NCBI GenBank assembly: GCA_016722945.1
Contig: JAEQMT010000038.1
Location: 866,756 to 930,755, forward strand
Source of the DNA: Desulfofustis sp. PB-SRB1
GTDB lineage: Bacteria; Desulfobacterota; Desulfobulbia; Desulfobulbales; Desulfocapsaceae
Direction of reading: 5' to 3'
DNA: 64,000 bases
The notes beneath the pieces are model-generated. The model saw nothing but the letters and a program-made list of their open reading frames with translations, ran no database searches and was not told the origin of the DNA. Shown here piece after piece: positions 43,688 through 51,618 of this stretch (position 1 is its first letter; each line of letters begins with the position of its first letter). The position numbers were made by a program, and so were the translations under genes.

Positions 43688-46095
43688 ACCCCAAACAACC
43701 TCCCCTTGGCCTCGTGCATCACCGCCACCGGCTGGCCGATTTTTTCCAGAGCCGCCAGCCCTCCGGCCAGCTTGATCTCCGGCACCTCCCACAGGGCCGG
43801 GGTCTCCAGGGCCTCGGTGCCGCCCTGGCTGAATTGGCGGCCGAGGCCCCTGAGCACGACGGCGGCCTTGGCGTCCATCCCGCCGAACCAGTCCGCATTG
43901 CCGGAGATGTAGAGACTGCCGCGCTCGGTGCGTTTGAGCGCCCGGGCGTGGTAGCCGTGATGGCCGAAGAAGTCATAGAGATCGAAGTCGGTCATCTGGT
44001 CGATCTCGCGGATCACCTCGGGACTGAAGTTGTTGCTCAGCAGGTGATTGATCAGGCTGCGGCGCTTCTGGGTCTCGATCCACAGCTGGCGGAATTCATC
44101 AAGATTGTGGGCCTCGTCAACCACCCGCTGGATCACCTCGCGGCGGTACTCGTCCACCGGAATCGGCGTATCGCGGCCGTCGCGATTCACGAGGATGAAG
44201 CGGCCCTGGGGGGTGACGGTCACCCAATGCCCGCCCATCACGGCCACGCTGGGCGGTTCGGGCGGCGGCCATGGCGGGTCGACAATAATCCCGCCATCAT
44301 CCTCTCCATTACCACCACCACGGGGACGCGGCGGCTTGGTGATGAAATCGGTGCCGAAGAGGTTGGTGACGTCGGTGTAGTCGTAGAGCCAGAACTTGTA
44401 TTTCTGGGTCTCTTCGTGGATGCGGGTGCCGCGCCCCACCATCTGGTAGAACTTGATGGGCGACTGTAGGTAGCGAAAGAAGACCACGGCGTTGAGGCGC
44501 TCGATATCGACACCCGCTTCCAACAGATCCACCGTACAGGCAATGAAGGCGCGTTCTCCAGAGCCGCGCATGGGCTCGATCATGTCCGCGCCGTTGTTTG
44601 GCCCGCCCATGCATTTGAAGGCGTAGTGATCCTTGGGGATCTGGCTGTACTCCTTACACCAGCTGGCGTAGAGATTGTTCATCCGCATGGCCACACGATC
44701 GGCGTGGATCTCGCGGGTGCAGAAGATAATCACCTTCTGTTCCGGCCCGCCGTTGGCGCAGAGCAAACCAAACAAATCCTCGCACATGGCGGGCGTGCGC
44801 AGCTCGATGAACAGCTCGTCGTCGAAATCTTTGCCGGTATATTCACCCTTGGTCAGGTCGGCCTCGGTGAGGGGCTTGCCGGTGCGGATATCCTTCACGC
44901 CTGCCTTGAGGATCTCCTCTTTGGTGAAGACGCGTTTGTCAATATCGGCCTTGCGCTTGACGATCTCGCAGGCGGCCAGATAGCCGTCCTCCTGGGCCTG
45001 AATGAGGGTGTATTCGTAGACCGGTTCGCCGAAATACTTGTGGTTGTTGGCGGTGATCTCCTGATCCTCGGCGGTGGCGTGCTTCGATTCCTGCAGCTTG
45101 CGCGGCGTGGCGGTCAGGCCGATGTGGATGGCATTGGGGTTGCGCTTGAGCACCTCGGACCATTTGCCCCAGGCGGAGCGGTGACACTCGTCGATAATGA
45201 TGACGGAAAAGGCATCCTCGCCGTAATGTTCGGACAGAAAGCTGGCAAAGCCGTCGTCTTCATCATCCAGCCCGAGGGTCTGGTAGGTGGCGATATGGAT
45301 ACGGGCGTTGGCGGCGGCGTTGCCCCCTCTTTCAGTCTTGACGATGCGGACGTTATCGCCAAACGCTGCCTTGAGCTTGGTGAAGGCCTGCTCGCGCAGC
45401 TCGTCACGGTCGCAGAGAAAGAGCGCCGGTTTGGGCAGTTGCCCGGCCTGCCCCAGCCGCCAAAGCAGGTTGGTGGCGATGATGGTCTTGCCCGAACCGG
45501 TGGCCAGCGTCAGCAGCTCCCGGACAGGTTCTCCCTCCTGGCGGCAGCGGATGATCTTGGCAAAGGCGGCGCGAATGGCGGCGTCCTGATAGTAGCGGGT
45601 CAGCGACCAGGCCGGGCTGTCGGCCTGAAACAGCATGGCCGCCTCCGGCCTGGTGATGTCGATGCCGGTGTCTTTGGCGTAACGGGCAGTCAAGTCCGGG
45701 TGCGGCGGAAAATCAACAAAGGGGAACGGTCCGTCCTGCAGTTTGGTGAAGAAATCAAACTCACCATAGAGATGACCATTGGTGGCAAAGACATATTTGA
45801 CCTCAAAGCGCTGGCAGTCGGCATACCCCTTGGCCTGCTGCATGCCCTTGAGGGGATCTTCCGTTTCTTTCTTGGCTTCGAGCACGCCCACGGGCAAGGC
45901 TTTCGGCATATCGCCCACCTGCACGCATAGCAGGTAATCGGTGCGGCCCACCCCCCTGCGACGGCGGCCTTTCGGGCCGGTCGGCTCCACCGGGGCGGGG
46001 GTTTCCATCTTGATCCACTGGTGATCGTTGTACCCCTTGTCCCGCAAGACGGGATCGATCAGAAAGAACCGGGTTTCCTGTTCGTTGAAGCTCAT
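43684..46095 (-). CDS. hsdR: Type I restriction subunit HsdR (locus 1)
   Basis: An 803-residue DEAD-type motor and nuclease. N-terminal nuclease block with GRTDYLLCV and VLEAKKET near residues 50-80, Walker A LATGSGKTIIATNLLW near 195, DEAD box VIIIDECHRSAWGKW near 300, HIGLTATPR near 330 and motif VI QMVGRGTRIHEET near 540. This is the EcoEI-like compact R subunit. The start at 46095 overlaps the upstream HTH gene by 4 bp; a longer frame lies inside that gene. It cuts unmodified DNA after translocation. Confidence 0.92.
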   Translation of the reverse strand: MSFNEQETRFFLIDPVLRDKGYNDHQWIKMETPAPVEPTGPKGRRRRGVGRTDYLLCVQVGDMPKALPVGVLEAKKETEDPLKGMQQAKGYADCQRFEVKYVFATNGHLYGEFDFFTKLQDGPFPFVDFPPHPDLTARYAKDTGIDITRPEAAMLFQADSPAWSLTRYYQDAAIRAAFAKIIRCRQEGEPVRELLTLATGSGKTIIATNLLWRLGQAGQLPKPALFLCDRDELREQAFTKLKAAFGDNVRIVKTERGGNAAANARIHIATYQTLGLDDEDDGFASFLSEHYGEDAFSVIIIDECHRSAWGKWSEVLKRNPNAIHIGLTATPRKLQESKHATAEDQEITANNHKYFGEPVYEYTLIQAQEDGYLAACEIVKRKADIDKRVFTKEEILKAGVKDIRTGKPLTEADLTKGEYTGKDFDDELFIELRTPAMCEDLFGLLCANGGPEQKVIIFCTREIHADRVAMRMNNLYASWCKEYSQIPKDHYAFKCMGGPNNGADMIEPMRGSGERAFIACTVDLLEAGVDIERLNAVVFFRYLQSPIKFYQMVGRGTRIHEETQKYKFWLYDYTDVTNLFGTDFITKPPRPRGGGNGEDDGGIIVDPPWPPPEPPSVAVMGGHWVTVTPQGRFILVNRDGRDTPIPVDEYRREVIQRVVDEAHNLDEFRQLWIETQKRRSLINHLLSNNFSPEVIREIDQMTDFDLYDFFGHHGYHARALKRTERGSLYISGNADWFGGMDAKAAVVLRGLGRQFSQGGTEALETPALWEVPEIKLAGGLAALEKIGQPVAVMHEAKGRLFGV

Positions 46096-46301
46096 GGTTT
46101 TTCCACCCCCGGTCCGGGTTCCGCCGCGCCGCCGGATTCGACCCAGGCATCCACCCGGCTTTTCTTGAACTTCCAGAGGCGGCCCATGCGGTGTGCGGGC
46201 ATGCCATGCCTGTCGATCCACTTGTACACGGTGTCATTGCTGACGCCGAGGTATTTACAGATCTCGGTTATCGACAACCAGCGGTCTTCCATCTCGTTCA
46301 T
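46092..46301 (-). CDS. Excisionase-type HTH protein, first gene of RM locus 1
   Basis: 69 residues with a MerR/excisionase-like HTH_17 fold: WLSITEICKYLGVSNDTVY, KWIDRHGMPAHRMGRLWKF, KKSRVDAWVES. Genes like this often lead type I RM operons and probably regulate them. It overlaps hsdR by 4 bp. I start it at MNEMEDRW (46301); an upstream ATG adds 12 doubtful residues. Confidence 0.83.
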   Translation of the reverse strand: MNEMEDRWLSITEICKYLGVSNDTVYKWIDRHGMPAHRMGRLWKFKKSRVDAWVESGGAAEPGPGVEKP

Positions 46302-46398
46302 GCTCAAAACTCCACAGGCGTTTTGGTTTACGGCCACCTCCGCCAGAGGCGAGACGGGAAAGCGCTACGCGCACCTCTCCCAGGTTAAAAACTCCTTC

Positions 46399-46428
46399 CA
46401 TATACAAAGGGTATTCGTGCGAAGTCAA
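46399..46428 (-). promoter_or_regulatory. Probable sigma-70 promoter of RM locus 1
   Basis: Read on the minus strand: TTGACT (46428-46423), 18 bp, TATATG (46404-46399), about 100 bp before the HTH gene start. The -35 is nearly perfect and the -10 fair. It would drive HTH-hsdR-hsdS-hsdM and perhaps the ATPase-PIN-ligase genes. Confidence 0.5.
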
Positions 46429-46604
46429 TCGATCTTTGCCGATTTCAGCCTAATTTGTACTTATTCAATCGAGGCCATAGGTCATGTGCCAGATTGGCCG
46501 AATAATCAGCAAGAAATAGTCAATTTTTTTACCTGAACCGACAACTCCTGTAGCCACCCGGTAAGCAAGCTATCAGAAAAGACCTGCACGAAAAAATTTC
46601 ACGT

Positions 46605-46783
46605 GCCGCCCGTGATTTTCTCCATCTCACCGGTAAGTAAGCGGGAGAAGTCATCAAAATTCACCACGAGGAGCCACCGACCAAGGGCATCAGCGACTTG
46701 TTGGACTTCAATCATGAAGAATAGCAACCAGTTTGCCGGTGATGTAGCTGACCAGCGAGTGCAGGAAAAGATGCTGGACACCG
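46605..46783 (+). repeat. Module-border repeat R4
   Basis: From GATTTTCTCCATCTCACCGG (46614) to GGACACCG (46783) it matches R5 (62491-62660) with 5 mismatches over 170 bp by my count. It contains the CACCACGAGGAG leader and an ATG at 46714 (MKNSNQFAGDVADQ). After 46783 it departs from R5 and the frame closes at a TAG at 46816 after 34 codons. R4 and R5 are direct repeats that bracket the second RM block. Confidence 0.85.
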
Positions 46784-46961
46784 AGAGAGTTTCAATTCTC
46801 TACATTTTCCCGAAATAGAGAACGGACGAGGGTTCGATCCCCGTTCGGATGCCTCCTGTAATCACTCCACAAACCCGAGTCTGAAAGTGGCCATGTCACA
46901 AGTTTTGTCGTGAGTTTGTCGCAAGTTTTTGTCGCAGCACCGTGTTGCTATGCAGGACACA

Positions 46962-48005
46962 TTATTCATCCTTCTGGTGTTCAATCTGTTTGAGTAGTCG
47001 GTCAAAGTCACTCTCAAAGAGCCTATCCTGAACAATACGATATTTTTCAAATTCACTTTCGGCGTGGGCCTTGGCAATTTCCGCGGTTACTTTTCCAGCA
47101 TCTTGCAGGATTTCCCGGTCGGTAGCTTCGATGAATTTATTCAAGCGTGTTTCCCAATCCTGCATGGTCATGGGCATCTTGCGCAAGGCCATGTCTTCGG
47201 CCACATCCAGGTAGGCGTTCACCAGCCGGGCCAGTTGCGCCATTTCATTTTCGGTCAGGTAGTTTTTGGCCACGCTGACGTCAAACTTCTGGATTTTACC
47301 TTTTGGAGCGTCCTTCCAAGTCGTCAGACCCATGTTCTGTTTTTGGTGGTCTGCCCGGTCGACAATAACTTCAGCTGCGGTTTGGCCGTGAATAGCCCAA
47401 TGCAGCTTGTTCTGTACGGTTGCAAAAAAGCGTTTGGTCGCCTGAGCGGTCACATCATAATCAATGGACGTCGCATAAATATCGGTGATCTTCTGGTAAA
47501 ACTTGCGTTCACTCAGGCGTATTTCCCTGATGCGCTCCAGCTGCTCTTCGAAATATTGTTCCGTCAGGATAGAGCCACCGCTTTTGATGCGCTCATCATC
47601 CATCACATAGGCTTTGATAGTGTATTCCTTTATGATGGTGGTAGCCCATTTGCGGAACTGCACGGCCCGCTCTGAGTTGACCTTATAGCCGACTGCAATA
47701 ATGGCGGATAGATTATAGTGCATGGTGTTGTAGCTCTTGCCATCAGCAGCAGTTATCCGGAATTTCCGGATAACTGAATCTTCCTGCAACTCACTGTCGG
47801 CAAATATTTTTTTCAGGTGCTCATTCACCGTGCGCACGTTCACGTCGTAGAGCACGCCCATCATCTTTTGGGACAGCCAGATGTTTTCGTCAGCATAAAC
47901 GGCTTCTACACCGCCGCTGCCGCTGGCCGCAACAAAAGTGAGATATTCCGCCGCCGAGGAGCGAACGATAGAGACTTTTTTGCCGGTTTGTTTCTTCCTG
48001 CTCAT
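46962..48005 (-). CDS. rhuM: RhuM family protein
   Basis: 347 residues. VSIVRSSAAEYLTFVAASG and ENIWLSQKMMGVLYDVNVRT in the N terminus (KilA-N/ANT-like DNA-binding half), AIIAVGYKVNSERAVQFRKW near 120, QYFEEQLERIREIRLSER near 170. RhuM proteins are common next to type I RM genes and in genomic islands; the molecular role is not settled. The ATG at 48005 overlaps the stop of the small upstream ORF. A 5' fragment of a homologue lies at 23615-23832. Confidence 0.88.
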   Translation of the reverse strand: MSRKKQTGKKVSIVRSSAAEYLTFVAASGSGGVEAVYADENIWLSQKMMGVLYDVNVRTVNEHLKKIFADSELQEDSVIRKFRITAADGKSYNTMHYNLSAIIAVGYKVNSERAVQFRKWATTIIKEYTIKAYVMDDERIKSGGSILTEQYFEEQLERIREIRLSERKFYQKITDIYATSIDYDVTAQATKRFFATVQNKLHWAIHGQTAAEVIVDRADHQKQNMGLTTWKDAPKGKIQKFDVSVAKNYLTENEMAQLARLVNAYLDVAEDMALRKMPMTMQDWETRLNKFIEATDREILQDAGKVTAEIAKAHAESEFEKYRIVQDRLFESDFDRLLKQIEHQKDE

Positions 48006-48280
48006 GCCTTGCCTCCCAGACAGGCCATCAACTCGGCCTTCAAGGCTGCCTGCGCCGCCTCGAGCTGGTGGACGATCTGCTGATATTCGGCCATTAGCGC
48101 CAGATCCCCGTTCAACTCTTTGAAAGCCTGTTCTATCTCGGTGAGTTGGATATACTGTTGCCAATGTGTTGCCAAATACCGCAAAAGGCCAAAATGCCGT
48201 TTTTGATGTTTAAAGGGAGCCTTGAAAAATGAGACTTTTCTTTCAAGATCAAGGCGCGAGGAACATGTTATCGCAGGCAT
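48002..48280 (-). CDS. C-terminal fragment of an unidentified coiled-coil protein
   Basis: The frame has 92 codons, but those before about 48213 are encoded by the MITE. The native part (QQYIQLTEIEQAFKELNGD, then AEYQQIVHQLEAAQAALKAE) is a coiled coil ending LMACLGGKA. It overlaps rhuM by 4 bp, so it was the 3' end of a gene co-translated with rhuM whose 5' part is gone or cut off by the MITE. I cannot name the family; a type I S-subunit tail is one possibility. Confidence 0.45.
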   Translation of the reverse strand: MPAITCSSRLDLERKVSFFKAPFKHQKRHFGLLRYLATHWQQYIQLTEIEQAFKELNGDLALMAEYQQIVHQLEAAQAALKAELMACLGGKA

Positions 48281-48354
48281 ATGACTGGTATTCCGAGGAT
48301 AAAATCTTTTTGAACAACGCAGAGACAGGGCGAAAAGGCCATTTAAGGTTCCCT
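48214..48354 (-). mobile_element. MITE copy 2
   Basis: 141 bp from AGGGAGCCTTGAAAA to AAGGTTCCCT, the reverse-oriented relative of 24991-25133. Shared internal words include GATCAAGGCGCG, CAGGCATATG and ATTCCGAGGATAAAAT. It ends 6 bp from the stop of hsdR locus 2 and separates it from the fragment upstream of rhuM. Target duplication not certain. Confidence 0.85.
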
Positions 48355-48360
48355 TATATT

Positions 48361-51300
48361 CTATGGCGTAGTACCTGCGTAGTAGGGTGACGGCACCGTT
48401 GGATAGGCCCGGAACACATGCACGAAAACAGCCTCCGCCTTGTCCCTGATATCGTCCTCTGAATAGGTTTCCGGCAAACCGGTTTGCTCGCTCCAGAGAT
48501 AATCCTGAATCGTCAGTCGGACCGCGTCCCGGGTGGATTCCTTATCACGCCAGTGATTGATCCGCAGTTTTTCAGCCTTGAGCGTTTCCAGCAAGTCAAC
48601 GGCGACCGCCTTGATGCGTTTGATGTCACCGGACGTGAGATTCGGCTTCTTTAACAGGTCGAACAGGGCGAGACTTTCCTCATCGAGCCCCTCCCGCACG
48701 GCACGGCTCTCTTCATCGTTCATAGCGCCCATGAACTGGAAAAGCGCTTCAAAGGTCTTTTCGATGGTTACTCGATCCTTTTCGCGATTGTACTCGGCGA
48801 CGATCTCCTCGTAATGTCTTTGGAAATCGGTCCGCAAGGGATTTTGCTGAAGCAGGCGCCGCAGGCGTTGTTCGATGGCAGTTTTCAGATTCTGTACGGT
48901 GGTTCGCTTGGCCGGGCTGCGCTCGAACTCCCGGCGCAAACGGTCGAAATTTATTGCGCTGATATCATAGGGCCTCAATGCTTCGGCAGCGGTTGGCAGG
49001 GTTTGGGGCTCGATTGCCTCATCGACGACTTGGTGCAGTTGCCGGATGATATCGGTGATATCCGCCTGCTCGCAATCCTGCTGCAGGCTTTTATAGACGA
49101 TGTTGATGGCGTCGAAGCTGTCCCGGTAAGCATTGACGCCTTCGACAGTGATGCAGGCCTTGAACTTCGAGAACACTGCCCGACACATCACCTCGAACCG
49201 TTTGCGCGTCTCTTCGTTTTCGTTGGCCGCCTCCTTGGCGGCGAGAATCGCCGCATTTCGGGCAAATCCGGTCTGCCCGATAATCCCATCCAGGAACGCG
49301 CTTCGCTCCTCAAGAAAAGCCCGGACAAAGGCAATCGCCTCCGCGAGGTCGGCCAGCAATTCCTCATCGGGCCTGGCCGGTTCGGTCTCGCCGCCGGTGC
49401 CTCCGCGTCCGTCATCGCCCGTTCCGGCAAAGGTTGCCAGCGCCTTGCGCAGGTTCTTCAAAATGCCGCAGTAATCGACGATCATCCCGTTGTTCTTGCC
49501 CTCGCTCACCCGATTCGCCCGGGCGATGGCCTGCATCAGCGTGTGCGCCCTGAGCGGCTTGTCCAAGTACAGGGTGGAGAGGCTGGGAACGTCAAAGCCG
49601 GTCAGCCACATGGCACAGACGATAGCGACGCGAAACGGGTGTTCCGCGGCCTTGAAGGCATCATCCAGCGACAACCGTTGCATGTTCTGAAACTGTGGTT
49701 GTTTCCGCATGGCATCGGGCAGGTCGATGCCCTCCTTGGTCAGGCGGCGGTGTGGGGTGATGTCCAACTCCCACTTGCGGAACTTCTCGACCTCGCCCTG
49801 CTCCTCGCTGACCACCACCGCCATCTGCGTCTGGCGCATCCACTCGATTTGGGGTCGAATATCAAGTTCATCCTGCACATCCGCAGTCTCGGGCAACTGC
49901 GCATCCAACTCGCCGATTCTTTCGTTCCAGTAGAACTCGATCAACTTGTGCATACGGACGCAGGTGATCTTGTCGATGCAGATCAGCATCGCCTTGCCGG
50001 TCTCCCACGCGGTGGAATAGTGATTCACAAAATCGCGGGCTACCTGGTCGAGACGTTTTCCAGCCGTGATTATATGGTAATCGCGCCCCATCTCCTGTTC
50101 CAGGCGCTGCTCCACATCGATGGTGTCCGTCTCCAGTTCCTCCAGCTTCTCGGCGATCCGTTCGTTCAGGTCGCCGACCGCCACGCCGAGCTTGTCGCCA
50201 CGCGCGTCGTAATAGAGCGGCACCGTGGCCTTGTCCTCCACGGCTCGCTGGAAATCGTAGGTGGAGACGTAATCGCCGAACACCCGCCGGGTGATCTCGT
50301 CGTCTTTAAAGAGCGGCGTGCCGGTGAAACCGATATAGCTGGCATTCGGCAGGGCGTTGCGCATGTTGAGCGCCAGGGTTCCGTACTGGGTACGGTGGGC
50401 CTCGTCGGTGATGACGATAAGATCGTCGCGCCGGGAGTAGGCCTCCCCTTCCACTACGGTCTGATTGAATTTATGGATCAGTGAAAAGACATGCGATTTG
50501 TGCTGGGCCAGCAACTGGGCGAGATGCTCACCGCTCGCGGCCCGGCACGGGTCGCGGTCGTTGTCCACCACGCCGCATCCGGCAAAGGTCTTGTATATCT
50601 GTGTATCCAGGTCGTCGCGGTCGGTGAGAATCAGAAAGGTGAAGTTGCCGCCCAGTGTGCGGTGCACCTTGCGGGTGAAGAGCACCATGGAATAGCTCTT
50701 CCCCGACCCCTGGGTATGCCAGAACACCCCCAGCTTGCCGCTCCGGCTCTTCCGGTCACGGACCGCCTCGATGGCCCGGTTGACCCCAAGATACTGATGG
50801 TTACGTGCCAGCAGGATCTTTCGAGGGTTCCCGGCCGAGTCGTCGAAGACGATGAAGTTCTCCACCAGGTCCAGAAAATTGTCTTTCGCGCACACCCCCT
50901 TGAGCAGCGTCTCCATGGCAACCACGCCCGGTTGATTCTCGGCCAATCGTTTCCACTCGTTGAAATGCTCGAACCTGCTGGTGAGCGAGCCGAGTGTGGC
51001 GTCCACACCGTTGGCCAGCACCACCATGGCGTTGTGATGGAACAGGTGCGGAACGGTGTCCTGGTAGTCCAGAAAGTTCTGCTCGTAGGCGGCGCGGATA
51101 TCGCGACTGACGTTCTTGAGCTCCATGAACAGCAGCGGCAGGCCGTTGACATACCCGACGATATCCGCGCGGCGGCGGTAGAGATCGCCGCGCACCCACA
51201 ACTCCCGCACGCAGAGGAAATGGTTGTTCTCGGGAACATCGAAGTCCAAGACCCGCAGCCGCTGGCGCACCCGTTCGCCCTTGGCGTTGCGGAAGGTGAC

Positions 51301-51618
51301 CTGCACCCCGTCTCTGATCAGTTCGTACTTCTCGCGGTTGGTGGCGGCCATGGTCTGCGCGGCGGAGACCGTGACGATCTGGCGGACGGCATCGTCATAG
51401 GCCGTGACCGGTAGCCCGGGGTTCAATTCCTCGATCGTGGCCCGCAGGGTGCGGGCCAACACCACCTCGCGGTCAGATTCCCGGCCCAGCAGGCTGTCCG
51501 GCCCGAAGTTCTCGTTGTTGTAGGCGTACACCGACTCCCAGCCAAGCTCCTGCTCCAGGTATTGAGCGGTGGTCTGCTGAACGAGGGTGTCTTCGGTGTA
51601 TCCTGAAATCGGCGTCAC
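48361..51618 (-). CDS. hsdR: Type I restriction subunit HsdR (locus 2)
   Basis: 1085 residues, EcoR124-like. N-terminal nuclease: LLGRESDREVVLARTL near 45, RRADIVGYVNGLPLLFMELK near 155 (D and ExK). Motor: Walker A WHTQGSGKSYSMVLF near 310, DEAD-like VITDEAHRTQYG near 405, YIGFTGTPLFKDDE near 425, MQAIARANRVSEGK near 700. The C-terminal helical part runs to 1085. Intact. It overlaps ietS by 4 bp although its methylase and specificity partners are about 7 kb away, showing that the operon was opened by cargo genes. Confidence 0.92.
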   Translation of the reverse strand: MTPISGYTEDTLVQQTTAQYLEQELGWESVYAYNNENFGPDSLLGRESDREVVLARTLRATIEELNPGLPVTAYDDAVRQIVTVSAAQTMAATNREKYELIRDGVQVTFRNAKGERVRQRLRVLDFDVPENNHFLCVRELWVRGDLYRRRADIVGYVNGLPLLFMELKNVSRDIRAAYEQNFLDYQDTVPHLFHHNAMVVLANGVDATLGSLTSRFEHFNEWKRLAENQPGVVAMETLLKGVCAKDNFLDLVENFIVFDDSAGNPRKILLARNHQYLGVNRAIEAVRDRKSRSGKLGVFWHTQGSGKSYSMVLFTRKVHRTLGGNFTFLILTDRDDLDTQIYKTFAGCGVVDNDRDPCRAASGEHLAQLLAQHKSHVFSLIHKFNQTVVEGEAYSRRDDLIVITDEAHRTQYGTLALNMRNALPNASYIGFTGTPLFKDDEITRRVFGDYVSTYDFQRAVEDKATVPLYYDARGDKLGVAVGDLNERIAEKLEELETDTIDVEQRLEQEMGRDYHIITAGKRLDQVARDFVNHYSTAWETGKAMLICIDKITCVRMHKLIEFYWNERIGELDAQLPETADVQDELDIRPQIEWMRQTQMAVVVSEEQGEVEKFRKWELDITPHRRLTKEGIDLPDAMRKQPQFQNMQRLSLDDAFKAAEHPFRVAIVCAMWLTGFDVPSLSTLYLDKPLRAHTLMQAIARANRVSEGKNNGMIVDYCGILKNLRKALATFAGTGDDGRGGTGGETEPARPDEELLADLAEAIAFVRAFLEERSAFLDGIIGQTGFARNAAILAAKEAANENEETRKRFEVMCRAVFSKFKACITVEGVNAYRDSFDAINIVYKSLQQDCEQADITDIIRQLHQVVDEAIEPQTLPTAAEALRPYDISAINFDRLRREFERSPAKRTTVQNLKTAIEQRLRRLLQQNPLRTDFQRHYEEIVAEYNREKDRVTIEKTFEALFQFMGAMNDEESRAVREGLDEESLALFDLLKKPNLTSGDIKRIKAVAVDLLETLKAEKLRINHWRDKESTRDAVRLTIQDYLWSEQTGLPETYSEDDIRDKAEAVFVHVFRAYPTVPSPYYAGTTP

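Larger units (their letters stand above)
46302..46961. other. Spacer with promoter, repeat R4 and no gene
   Basis: 660 bp between RM locus 1 and rhuM. It contains a leftward promoter (46399-46428), GGTAAGCAAG at 46560, repeat R4 (46605-46783) and a tRNA T-arm-like GGGTTCGATCCCC string at about 46827 that does not extend to a tRNA. The remainder shows nothing recognisable. Confidence 0.6.

Noticed and set aside
46810..46860. tRNA-like T-arm GGGTTCGATCCCC
   Set aside because: No acceptor, D or anticodon arms could be laid out upstream and the apparent stem has mismatches. Related GGACGAGGGTT strings occur after doc at 26422 and 36250, so it is a dispersed motif, not a tRNA.
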